A stretch of DNA of 64,000 bases, taken from Marinomonas atlantica. GTDB lineage: Bacteria; Pseudomonadota; Gammaproteobacteria; Pseudomonadales; Marinomonadaceae. A model generated the notes under the pieces. It did no database searches and was not told where the DNA came from. It saw only the letters and a list, made by a program, of their open reading frames with translations. The DNA is taken from assembly GCF_001639725.1 (NCBI RefSeq), contig NZ_LTAW01000001.1, positions 496,001-560,000 of the forward strand, in the 5' to 3' direction. A program made the translations under genes and the position numbers. This document shows positions 56,564 to 64,000 of this stretch, in pieces. Position 1 is the first letter of the stretch. Each line of letters starts with the position of its first letter.

Positions 56564-57649
56564 GTGAGTTATGCAGCGATTCCAGAAGATGCTTTATGTG
56601 TGGCGGACTATGAGCGTCTTGCTAAAGGGGTTTTACCCCATGCGATTTTTGAGTATGTCTATGGTGGTGGTGGCGATGAAGTGACCTTGAATCATAATCG
56701 TGATGCTTTGAATGACATAAAAATTCTACCTCGAATGCTAAATGATGTAAGCAAGGGAAGCTCCCATACGACGGTGCTTGGCCAAACTTGGCGTACGCCG
56801 ATAATGCTGGCACCGGTAGCATTTCAAAAAATGGCTCATGAGCAAGGCGAGATTGCAACCGCTAAGGCCGCCAGTGCTTTGGAAGTGGGGATGATGGTCA
56901 GTACTTTGTCATCGGTGGAAATGGAGTCTATCAGCCAAGAGCTCAGTTCGGAAAAATGGTTCCAATTGTATTGGCAGTTAGATCGTAATTTTACTCTAAG
57001 CCTCATTCGGCGTGCCGAAAAAGCGGGCTTTCAAGCACTCGTATTGACTGTAGATTCGGCTATTCATGGTATTCGCAACCGTGCTCAGCGAGCTAAATTT
57101 GCCTTGCCCGAAGGGATCGAAGCGGTAAATTTAAAAGATCGACCAGAGTTGCCGCGTCAGGCTTTCACTCCGGAGCAAAGCATCGTTTTTCAAGGCATGA
57201 TGAGTGAGGCTCCAAACTGGAGCGATGTGGCATGGTTGATTGAACAAACTGAAATCCCTGTGATCATTAAAGGTGTCCTGCACCCAGCGGACGCACTTAA
57301 AGCTAAAGAAATGGGTGCTCAAGGTGTGATTGTCTCTAATCACGGTGGACGTACTTTAGACTGTGTACCGAGTGCTATTGAGGTGGTTGCAGCGGTACGT
57401 GAAGCAGTAGGTGCTGAGTTTACGGTTCTGCTGGACGGTGCAATAGAGCGTGGTACCGATGTGTTTAAGGCGATTGCCTTGGGTGCAGATGCGGTTTTAA
57501 TTGGGCGGCCTCAGTTCTATGCACTTGCCGTAGCGGGGGCATCTGGGGTAGCTCATATGTTACGTATTCTGCGCGAAGAGTTTGAGGTGACGATGGCCTT
57601 GGCTGGCATAGCGCAGGTCAAGGACATAACAGGCACATCACTTTATTAG
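56564..57649 (+). CDS. FMN-dependent alpha-hydroxyacid oxidase/dehydrogenase
   Basis: A 361-residue flavoprotein of the L-lactate dehydrogenase/glycolate oxidase family. The active-site His and Arg lie in SNHGGR (H260, R263), K236 binds FMN, and the N-terminal LAPVAFQKMAHEQGE is typical. It starts 28 nt after the hydroxylase gene and lies on the same strand, so it may be co-transcribed. Substrate (lactate, glycolate, mandelate or another 2-hydroxyacid) is unclear. Possible metabolic link to the lactate-permease-like gene at 5.7 kb. Confidence 0.87.
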   Translation: MSYAAIPEDALCVADYERLAKGVLPHAIFEYVYGGGGDEVTLNHNRDALNDIKILPRMLNDVSKGSSHTTVLGQTWRTPIMLAPVAFQKMAHEQGEIATAKAASALEVGMMVSTLSSVEMESISQELSSEKWFQLYWQLDRNFTLSLIRRAEKAGFQALVLTVDSAIHGIRNRAQRAKFALPEGIEAVNLKDRPELPRQAFTPEQSIVFQGMMSEAPNWSDVAWLIEQTEIPVIIKGVLHPADALKAKEMGAQGVIVSNHGGRTLDCVPSAIEVVAAVREAVGAEFTVLLDGAIERGTDVFKAIALGADAVLIGRPQFYALAVAGASGVAHMLRILREEFEVTMALAGIAQVKDITGTSLY

Positions 57650-57665
57650 AAGAGGTCACTTAGGT

Positions 57666-57705
57666 TTACACCTCAAGCAATCTTATATGGCCACTTGAGG
57701 TGTAA
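57666..57705. terminator. Perfect 12-bp hairpin between convergent genes
   Basis: TTACACCTCAAG (57666-57677) and its complement (57694-57705), 16-nt loop. It lies between the alpha-hydroxyacid oxidase and the ABC permease genes, with no T-run on either strand, so it is only a likely 3'-end structure. Confidence 0.5.
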
Positions 57706-57711
57706 GGCTGA

Positions 57712-58521
57712 TTAGCGAAGGTCCTCATGACGTCGCAGGTATTTTTCGAAAGAACGAATTATTAAAGACAGACTTAGGGTTAATGTTAAATACATAAAGG
57801 CAACGACGTTGTAAGTCTCAAAGAACTGGAAAGTAGAGGAACTATAGATTTTACCCAGTTGAGTAATGTCTTGTACTCCCAGTACCGATACTAAAGAGGA
57901 GTCTTTGATAAGTGCCACAAAATCATTGCCAAGCGGAGGAAGGATCTTGCGCAGAGCTTGCGGCCAAATGATGAGACGGAAGCGTTGCCAGCTGCTGAGG
58001 CCTAAGGCTTGAGCGGCTTCGATTTGTCCTTTATTCACTTCTTGGATACCAGCACGAAAAACTTCTGCTATAAAAGCGCTGTAGCTAATTGCTAGCGCCA
58101 AAATAGCACGCCACAGTAAAGTGAAATCTCTTGTACGAGCTTTGTCTAACAATCCCCATTCGATTGGTTTTTGTAGCGCCCAGTTCCAGAGTTTAATCAA
58201 CTCAGGTGCACCAACAAAAGCAATATAAAAAAGCAGAACAAGTACAGGGATGCCACGTAATATTTCAACGTAGAAGCGCGAAAACTCACGAATGAGTCGC
58301 CATTTTGAAAATCCCGCGATCGCAACCATCAGGCCTAGTAAAGATGCCAAAACGAATGCACAAAGAGTGACGCCAATGGTCGTCAGCAAGCCTTTGCTAA
58401 GCGTGCGAGTGATATCTTGATAGCTCTGATCGGCAATAATATTCCAGCCTAAAAGCGCCCCGAGCACCACAGTAGCTAATAGCCACCATGGTAATTTATT
58501 AAAATAGTGTTTAGTGGGCAT
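57712..58521 (-). CDS. Amino-acid ABC transporter permease
   Basis: A 269-residue inner-membrane permease of the polar amino-acid (HisM/GlnP) type. The EAA motif region EVFRAGIQEVNKGQIEAAQA is at about residues 153-172. It follows the binding-protein gene by 11 nt. No ATPase gene is adjacent; it must be supplied from elsewhere or is shared. Confidence 0.88.
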   Translation of the reverse strand: MPTKHYFNKLPWWLLATVVLGALLGWNIIADQSYQDITRTLSKGLLTTIGVTLCAFVLASLLGLMVAIAGFSKWRLIREFSRFYVEILRGIPVLVLLFYIAFVGAPELIKLWNWALQKPIEWGLLDKARTRDFTLLWRAILALAISYSAFIAEVFRAGIQEVNKGQIEAAQALGLSSWQRFRLIIWPQALRKILPPLGNDFVALIKDSSLVSVLGVQDITQLGKIYSSSTFQFFETYNVVAFMYLTLTLSLSLIIRSFEKYLRRHEDLR

Positions 58522-58532
58522 ATAAGGAGTGA

Positions 58533-59321
58533 CTATTGGTTGTAATCAAAAAACCATTTCTGGTTAAGGGCATTCATTGTACCGTCTTCTCGCATGCTTT
58601 TGATGGCCGCATTGACAGGTTCAATGAATGCTGAGCCGGGAGTAAAAATAAAGCCAAAAGCCTCGGCCCCCAGCGCTCCCCCGACCACTTTAAAGGCACC
58701 TGGGTTTGCTCCCATGTAACCGCGAGCAGATGTACTGTCCATCAAAACCGAGTCAACGTCACCGGTTTTAAGAGCTTGAACCGATGCACCAAAAGTTTCA
58801 AACAGGCTTATACGAGGGTTCGTTTCATCACCATCCAGCACGTCATAAACGGCGACATAAAAGTTGGTCGTAGCAGGTTGGGCACCAAAATATAGGTCAT
58901 CGTTCGCGGCAAATTCTTGGGCATTTGAAAAGCGCTCTTCATCGGCTCTTACTAGCATGAATTGTTCCGAAACCATATAGGGGTCAGAGAAATCGACTTG
59001 CTGCTTACGCTCTTCATTGATGGTAATGCCGTCCATGCCTACATCATATTGGCCTTGCTTTACACCTTGAATCATGGTGTCCCAGCTACTCAGTTGCCAA
59101 TCTACTTTTGCATTTAAGCGTTTGGCAATTTCATTAAAAGCATCGTATTCCCAACCAATGCCTTCACCTGTTTTAGGGTCGATGAAGTTGAGCGGTGTGT
59201 AAGCATTCTCTGTGACTGCAACAATCGTTTGTCCTTTAAGGTCGGGTAAGGTGTCCGCGTAGGAAAAAGACGATAGGCTTAGCAGAAGGATGTTGGCAAT
59301 GCTGAGTAATGATTTTTTCAT
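58533..59321 (-). CDS. Amino-acid ABC transporter substrate-binding protein
   Basis: A 262-residue periplasmic binding protein of the SBP_bac_3 family. It has a signal peptide ending near SSFSYADT, then the family pattern [20 protein letters not shown]. Probably binds a polar amino acid; the specificity is not clear. First gene of a two-gene operon. Confidence 0.88.
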   Translation of the reverse strand: MKKSLLSIANILLLSLSSFSYADTLPDLKGQTIVAVTENAYTPLNFIDPKTGEGIGWEYDAFNEIAKRLNAKVDWQLSSWDTMIQGVKQGQYDVGMDGITINEERKQQVDFSDPYMVSEQFMLVRADEERFSNAQEFAANDDLYFGAQPATTNFYVAVYDVLDGDETNPRISLFETFGASVQALKTGDVDSVLMDSTSARGYMGANPGAFKVVGGALGAEAFGFIFTPGSAFIEPVNAAIKSMREDGTMNALNQKWFFDYNQ

Positions 59322-59442
59322 AGGGAACCTTTAGTTGCACGATCTTGACTGGAAATAAAGCATTATACGCATGCAAAATAAGAGCCTCTATGAAATCTTG
59401 ACGCATCGGTTAAAAAAAATATTAAACTTATTATTAAGGCGT

Positions 59443-59471
59443 TTGGCGCGCTTCGTTCCTGTGCGTATAAT
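59443..59471 (+). promoter_or_regulatory. Sigma-70 promoter upstream of the 59501 gene
   Basis: TTGGCG (59443-59448), a 17-base spacer, then TATAAT (59466-59471). Good match to the consensus, 30 bases before the start codon. Confidence 0.6.
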
Positions 59472-59500
59472 TCCCTTCATTATTGATCTATTAAGGTGCT

Positions 59501-60304
59501 ATGAACTTGTCCCGTGAATTGTCACATCATCAAGCCTTCCAAACGCACAGCCTAAATGAATTAGGTGTGGTGAGTTGGATGCATGGCACATCACCCGTTC
59601 ATGGTGAGGTTTTTCGCTCGCCGCAACCTTGGCTGCGTGCTGACGGTGTGCAATCGATTGCGCCGACTGTCGAGGATGGGGCGTCTTTTCGGTCTGTTGA
59701 ACGGCCTGCGCCGGTCGTTGAGCCACAACAGAAAGATGCATCAGTCGCCGATTTACGTCGTCAGCTTGGTGCGGCGCCCGAGGTCATTGTAGAAGACCTT
59801 CAACCTATAGAGGAAACGATAGCCGTTCCTAATGTGGCGTTGCCTGAAACGGTACAAGGCTTGCCTACCTCCGTTCAATTGAATGGGTATTTGTTGGCGG
59901 GGCGACTGTTACTGTTGACGGATTTGCCGCGTTCATTTAACGAGCCTGAAGCGTTAGATAAACTGGCGATAAGCCTTGCTAAAGCATTGTTGAAACAAGA
60001 CATCAGTGATTGGAACAGTGGACAGTTTGTTTGGCCCGGAAAGTTAAAAAACCGTTATCTGATTGTGCGAAAGGATTGGGCACTTGGTGGGTTTGAGCAA
60101 TTCTTGAGTAATCAGCTTTCAGGTCAAACCCCACAATGGATCATTTTAGCGGGTGAGCAAAGTATTCAGTTCTTTGAAACTTTGCCTGATGAGCATGCTT
60201 TAAAGCTACTACCAAACGCTAAAGTAGACAGTCTACCGCAGATGTTGCGCATCCCAGAGCTGCGTAAAGAGGCTTGGAAGATCATGCAATTGAGCTTTCG
60301 CTAA
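59501..60304 (+). CDS. Conserved hypothetical protein upstream of rimI
   Basis: A 267-residue protein I do not recognise. The N-terminal half is low in order: proline-rich around ERPAPVVEPQQ. The C-terminal half reads as an alpha/beta domain (VQLNGYLLAGRLLLLTDLP to the end). A gene of this kind lies just before rimI in several gammaproteobacteria. It ends 10 nt before rimI and shares its strand. Promoter at 59443-59471. Confidence 0.65.
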   Translation: MNLSRELSHHQAFQTHSLNELGVVSWMHGTSPVHGEVFRSPQPWLRADGVQSIAPTVEDGASFRSVERPAPVVEPQQKDASVADLRRQLGAAPEVIVEDLQPIEETIAVPNVALPETVQGLPTSVQLNGYLLAGRLLLLTDLPRSFNEPEALDKLAISLAKALLKQDISDWNSGQFVWPGKLKNRYLIVRKDWALGGFEQFLSNQLSGQTPQWIILAGEQSIQFFETLPDEHALKLLPNAKVDSLPQMLRIPELRKEAWKIMQLSFR

Positions 60305-60314
60305 AAAGGTGAAT

Positions 60315-60782
60315 ATGACGAATCAATATATGTTGCGAGAGGCAACGCTATCTGATGCTGAGGCGATTGATGCGTTAGAGCGGTCATCTGACCCGCATCC
60401 TTGGAGTGAAGGCTTGATTAGGGAGGCGCTCCAAAGTCGACAGAATTGGGTATTGGAAAGTACGGAAAAGTCGCATCTCGTTGGCTGGTTAACGGCTTCT
60501 GCTTTGTTTGATCAATCTGAACTAGAGTTAGTGGTTACCGATGCCTCGAAACGCCGGCTAGGGTTAGGTAAACGATTGCTGCAACAATGGTTAGACTGGG
60601 CTGGTAATCAAGGCTGTACAGAAGGATTATTAGAGGTACGTGAATCGAACCAAGGTGCGATCGCTTTATATAAGCAGTTTGGCTTTGAACAGGTTGGTTC
60701 ACGTAAAAACTATTACTCATTAGCTGAGGGCGGTCATGAACATGCCGTGCTCATGACATGCAAACTGAAAAAAGAGAGATAG
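60315..60782 (+). CDS. rimI: Ribosomal protein S18-alanine N-acetyltransferase
   Basis: A 155-residue GNAT enzyme that acetylates the N-terminal alanine of ribosomal protein S18. The acetyl-CoA motif is KRRLGLGKRLL (about residues 77-87), followed by LEVRESNQGAIALYKQFGF, typical of RimI. AAAAGG (60305-60309) supports ATG 60315 over the GTG at 60309, which overlaps that site. Confidence 0.9.
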   Translation: MTNQYMLREATLSDAEAIDALERSSDPHPWSEGLIREALQSRQNWVLESTEKSHLVGWLTASALFDQSELELVVTDASKRRLGLGKRLLQQWLDWAGNQGCTEGLLEVRESNQGAIALYKQFGFEQVGSRKNYYSLAEGGHEHAVLMTCKLKKER

Positions 60783-60785
60783 TTT

Positions 60786-61337
60786 ATGACGACAGTACTG
60801 GTACCGATTGCCAACGGCAGTGAAGACATTGAAGCGATCACCATTATCGATGTGCTACGTCGTGGTGGTGTCGACTTGACCGTGGCAAGCGTGCATGAAG
60901 ATAAGCAAGTCAAGGCAGCCAATGGAACGAATCTTGCTGCTGATGTGTTATTGACGGATGTGGCTGAGCAAATGTTTGATGCTATTGTTCTGCCCGGCGG
61001 TATGCCAGGTGCTGAGCATTTACGAGACAGTCAGTTATTAATTGATATGCTGGAAAAGCACGATATCCAAGATGCCCTTTTGGCCGCTATCTGTGCATCA
61101 CCAGCCGTTGTTTTTGGAACACATGGTTTTGTCGTTGATAAACAAGCGACTTGTTACCCAGGTTTTGAAAAGGGTTTGACGGGGGCGGAGTACATTGCCG
61201 ACCAACCTGTAGTGATGGATGGTAATGTGATCACTGGGCAAGGCCCGGCAATGGCAATGGCTTTTTCGCTGGCGGTTCTAGCAAACTTAGAAGGGATTGA
61301 GAAAACACAAGACGTCGCGCAAGGCTTGTTGTGCTAA
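60786..61337 (+). CDS. yajL: DJ-1/PfpI family protein (YajL-like)
   Basis: A 183-residue DJ-1 superfamily protein. It has the reactive cysteine in AAICASPAVVF (C103) and the nearby acidic residue E13, as in YajL/DJ-1. Members protect proteins from oxidative and aldehyde damage or act as chaperones. It starts 3 nt after rimI. Confidence 0.85.
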   Translation: MTTVLVPIANGSEDIEAITIIDVLRRGGVDLTVASVHEDKQVKAANGTNLAADVLLTDVAEQMFDAIVLPGGMPGAEHLRDSQLLIDMLEKHDIQDALLAAICASPAVVFGTHGFVVDKQATCYPGFEKGLTGAEYIADQPVVMDGNVITGQGPAMAMAFSLAVLANLEGIEKTQDVAQGLLC

Positions 61338-61489
61338 ATGCTTAATCTTGTCTGAATGGTCAATTGAAAAGTCGTAAATATCGACAAACTTTGTGGTTTG
61401 CGGTTGTGTTTTGTCTGGACGAAAATGCCATATAAGAGTAAAATTGATCAGATTTATTTAGTCGCGGCAACTCATAAAAAGCAGTAGTT

Positions 61490-61567
61490 ATGCCGACGAC
61501 ATCAGCGAAATTTTATGAAAGCGAGGTGGACCACGAGTTTACCTCGCTTTTTTGCAACCTAAAATAG
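61490..61567 (+). CDS. Possible carA leader peptide
   Basis: A 25-codon ORF (MPTTSAKFYESEVDHEF..., ending at TAG 61565) overlaps the hairpin terminator at 61518-61550 and ends 19 nt before carA. There is no good ribosome-binding site, so translation is uncertain. If real, its translation would decide whether the terminator folds. Confidence 0.3.
   Translation: MPTTSAKFYESEVDHEFTSLFCNLK
61518..61556 (+). terminator. Rho-independent terminator/attenuator upstream of carA
   Basis: AAAGCGAGGT (61518-61527) and ACCTCGCTTT (61541-61550), 13-nt loop, with a T-run after it. It lies 37 bases before the carA start. It could be the 3' end of the yajL transcript or an attenuator of carAB; the distance from yajL (180 nt) makes an attenuator plausible. 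Upstream, 61338-61489 holds no gene. Confidence 0.7.
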
Positions 61568-61586
61568 GCTTTAACGGGAGGTTCCT

Positions 61587-62717
61587 TTGGCAACATCAGC
61601 GATTCTTGCTCTGGAAGACGGCACGATATTCAGAGGGGTGTCGATCGGGGCAGATGGCTCCTCAACCGCAGAGGTTGTATTTAACACCTCTATGACCGGT
61701 TATCAAGAAATTCTTACCGACCCTTCCTATGCTCGACAAATGGTCACGTTGACCTACCCACATATTGGTAACACTGGCGTTAACGCCGAAGACGAAGAGT
61801 CTAACCAAATTTGGTGTTCGGGCCTGATTATCCGTGATTTACCTCTACGCTCTAGCAGCTGGCGTCAACAAGAGACGTTAGATGACTACCTTAAACGTAA
61901 AGGCGTTGTGGGTATTGCGGACATTGATACACGTAAACTGACGCGTATTCTACGAGAGAAAGGTGCTCTAGCTGGCTGTATTATGGCAGGTGATAGCATC
62001 AACGAAGAGGAAGCTGTTGCACAAGCGCAAGCTTTCCCTGGTTTGAAAGGCATGGATTTAGCCAAAGAAGTGACAACTGAAAAGTCTTACGAGTGGACTG
62101 AGTCTACGTGGGATTTAGTAAAGGGTCACACAACACCTAGCGAATTCCCATTCCACGTTGTGGCGTATGATTTTGGTGTTAAAACAAACATTTTGCGTAT
62201 GCTGGTTGAGCGTGGTTGCCGCTTGACAGTGGTACCTGCGAAAACACCGGCGAGCGACGTGCTAGCTATGAATCCAGATGGTGTTTTCTTGTCAAATGGC
62301 CCAGGTGACCCAGAGCCATGTGATTACGCAATCAATGCGATCAAAGAGATCCTAGAAACTGAAATCCCCGTTTTCGGTATTTGTCTAGGCCACCAACTGC
62401 TTGCCTTAGCAAGCGGTGCTCAAACCGTAAAAATGAAGTTTGGTCATCACGGTGCAAACCATCCGGTTCAAGACATCAAGTCTGGCCGTGTGATGATTAC
62501 CAGCCAGAACCACGGTTTCGCAGTCGATGAAGCGACGTTGCCAGCGAACCTTGAAGCGACTCACAAATCTTTGTTCGACAGCTCTCTTCAAGGTATTGCA
62601 CGTACTGATAAAAAAGCGTTCAGCTTCCAGGGCCACCCTGAAGCGAGCCCTGGTCCACATGATGTGGCTCCATTGTTCGATCAGTTCATTGACAACATCA
62701 AAGCAACGAAAGCCTGA
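61587..62717 (+). CDS. carA: Carbamoyl-phosphate synthase small subunit
   Basis: A 376-residue glutaminase subunit that supplies ammonia to CarB for carbamoyl phosphate (arginine and pyrimidine synthesis). The class I amidotransferase triad is C266 (FGICLGHQ), H350 and E352 ([10 protein letters not shown]). It starts at TTG 61587 with GGGAGG at 61576-61581; E. coli carA also starts at UUG. carB follows by 17 nt. Confidence 0.95.
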   Translation: MATSAILALEDGTIFRGVSIGADGSSTAEVVFNTSMTGYQEILTDPSYARQMVTLTYPHIGNTGVNAEDEESNQIWCSGLIIRDLPLRSSSWRQQETLDDYLKRKGVVGIADIDTRKLTRILREKGALAGCIMAGDSINEEEAVAQAQAFPGLKGMDLAKEVTTEKSYEWTESTWDLVKGHTTPSEFPFHVVAYDFGVKTNILRMLVERGCRLTVVPAKTPASDVLAMNPDGVFLSNGPGDPEPCDYAINAIKEILETEIPVFGICLGHQLLALASGAQTVKMKFGHHGANHPVQDIKSGRVMITSQNHGFAVDEATLPANLEATHKSLFDSSLQGIARTDKKAFSFQGHPEASPGPHDVAPLFDQFIDNIKATKA

Positions 62718-62734
62718 GCGAGAACGAGAAGACT

Positions 62735-64000
62735 ATGCCAAAACGTACTGACATAAAAAGCGTCTTAATCTTGGGTGCTGGCCCGATTGTTATCGGTCAG
62801 GCCTGTGAATTTGACTATTCAGGTGCACAAGCCTGTAAAGCCCTTCGTGAAGAAGGCTTCCGAGTGATTCTAGTTAACTCGAACCCTGCGACCATCATGA
62901 CAGACCCTGTTATGGCGGACGCAACGTACATCGAGCCTATTGAATGGCAAACGGTTGAGAAAATCATCGAAAAAGAGCGTCCAGATGCGGTGCTTCCGAC
63001 AATGGGTGGTCAAACAGCATTGAACTGTGCGCTGGATCTTGAGCGTCACGGTGTCTTGGCGAAATACAATGTTGAGATGATTGGTGCGACAGCGGATGCG
63101 ATTGATAAAGCAGAAGACCGTCACCGTTTTGATGAAGCAATGAAAGCCATTGGTCTTGAATGTCCACGTGCTGGCATTGCACACAACATGGAAGAAGCGT
63201 TGAAAGTACAAAGCGAAGTTGGTCTTCCTTGTATTATTCGTCCTTCTTTCACTATGGGTGGTACCGGTGGTGGTATCGCTTACAACATGGAAGAGTTTGA
63301 AGAAATCTGTACGCGTGGTTTGGATCTATCGCCAACCAACGAACTTCTAATCGACGAATCTCTGATCGGTTGGAAAGAGTACGAGATGGAAGTTGTTCGT
63401 GACAAAAACGACAACTGTATCATTGTCTGTGCCATCGAAAACTTCGATGCCATGGGTGTTCACACTGGTGACTCGATCACAGTTGCGCCAGCACAAACTC
63501 TGACAGACAAAGAATACCAAATCATGCGTAACGCCTCGTTGGCGGTACTGCGTGAAATCGGTGTCGAAACAGGCGGTTCGAACGTACAGTTCGGTATGGA
63601 CCCAGAAACAGGTCGTCTTGTTGTTATTGAGATGAATCCACGTGTATCACGTTCATCTGCATTGGCTTCGAAAGCAACGGGCTTCCCAATCGCAAAAATC
63701 GCTGCGAAATTGGCGATTGGTTACACCCTTGATGAGCTGCAAAACGATATTACCGGTGGACTAACGCCAGCAAGTTTCGAGCCTTCAATCGACTACGTTG
63801 TAACGAAAATTCCGCGTTTCACCTTCGAAAAATTCCCAACGGCAAACGATCGCCTAACGACGCAAATGAAGTCGGTTGGTGAGGTCATGGCGATTGGCCG
63901 TACGTTCCAAGAGTCGATGCAGAAAGCATTGCGTGGTCTTGAAACAGGCTCTGACGGTTTCAATCCACAGCTTGATCTTGAAGATGATGCAAGCAAAGAA
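62735..64000 (+). CDS. carB: Carbamoyl-phosphate synthase large subunit, N-terminal part (cut by window edge)
   Basis: The first 422 codons of a ~1070-residue protein. ATG 62735 opens with [20 protein letters not shown]; then [14 protein letters not shown] and [10 protein letters not shown], both typical of CarB, and the first ATP-grasp domain. The frame is open to the right edge without a stop. It combines carbamate and ATP to form carbamoyl phosphate. Confidence 0.95.
   Translation, partial: MPKRTDIKSVLILGAGPIVIGQACEFDYSGAQACKALREEGFRVILVNSNPATIMTDPVMADATYIEPIEWQTVEKIIEKERPDAVLPTMGGQTALNCALDLERHGVLAKYNVEMIGATADAIDKAEDRHRFDEAMKAIGLECPRAGIAHNMEEALKVQSEVGLPCIIRPSFTMGGTGGGIAYNMEEFEEICTRGLDLSPTNELLIDESLIGWKEYEMEVVRDKNDNCIIVCAIENFDAMGVHTGDSITVAPAQTLTDKEYQIMRNASLAVLREIGVETGGSNVQFGMDPETGRLVVIEMNPRVSRSSALASKATGFPIAKIAAKLAIGYTLDELQNDITGGLTPASFEPSIDYVVTKIPRFTFEKFPTANDRLTTQMKSVGEVMAIGRTFQESMQKALRGLETGSDGFNPQLDLEDDASKE

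Noticed and set aside
1-64000. tRNA, rRNA, insertion sequences, integrases, toxin-antitoxin or phage-defence systems
   Set aside because: I found no cloverleaf-like sequence, transposase, inverted-repeat ends or defence-family proteins in the window.

Overview
The window looks like chromosome of a moderately low-GC, marine, heterotrophic gammaproteobacterium of the Oceanospirillales type (Marinomonas-like). This is inferred from gene content and protein style: dkgB, nrdR-ribD-ribE-ribB-ribH-nusB-thiL, rimI, carAB, betBA and an ECF sigma/ChrR photo-stress cluster. No taxonomic search was possible. I see no rRNA, tRNA, CRISPR array, insertion sequence or phage gene.

Layout. 0-9 kb: the end of dkgB, a DAB-type inorganic-carbon accumulation operon (dabB-dabA, minus strand) with a divergent LysR regulator, a lactate-permease-family transporter and a Kef-type antiporter. 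8.9-14.9 kb: a small DUF2256 protein, a MATE exporter and a tightly overlapped three-gene light operon (CRY-DASH, a second cryptochrome/photolyase, and an Fe-S (6-4)-type photolyase). 15-17.3 kb: an exbB-exbD-exbD-tonB operon behind a Fur-like box. 17.3-26.8 kb: mltA, a DnaJ-related gene, a YugP-like protease, a GNAT, betB-betA, a lone CBM48 protein, an unannotated His-rich 40-residue membrane protein, an OlsF-like bifunctional acyltransferase and a short SutA-like protein. 26.8-34.6 kb: a divergent photo-oxidative stress cluster, with an ECF sigma factor and its ChrR zinc anti-sigma on one side and SnoaL-SDR-FAD oxidase-DUF1365-cyclopropane synthase-DUF2878-unknown-DUF3833 on the other.

34.6-46.6 kb: DUF6164 and CBS proteins, two DMT exporters, a LysR, rlmF, a PlsC acyltransferase, a GTPase/membrane pair (DUF3482/DUF2868), a chemoreceptor and ettA. 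46.7-52.2 kb: the riboflavin operon with nrdR, nusB and thiL, followed by what looks like a decayed pgpA start. 52.3-57.6 kb: an iron region (orphan ferric-binding protein, siderophore receptor, PKHD hydroxylase, FMN alpha-hydroxyacid oxidase). 57.7-64 kb: a partial amino-acid ABC importer, a conserved unknown gene, rimI, a YajL/DJ-1 protein, and carA-carB, with carB cut by the right edge.

How the parts connect. The most interesting link is regulatory. The ECF sigma operon, the divergent lipid-modification operon and the distant photolyase operon (13 kb away) each carry an ATCC/T-like -35 and a GTATMWR -10 separated by exactly 17 bases, the first two with a full TGATC[CT] -35. This suggests that singlet-oxygen or light stress sensed through ChrR turns on both DNA photorepair and membrane fatty-acid remodelling. 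The TonB/ExbBD operon would energise the siderophore receptor at 53.5 kb, and both have Fur-like sites upstream.
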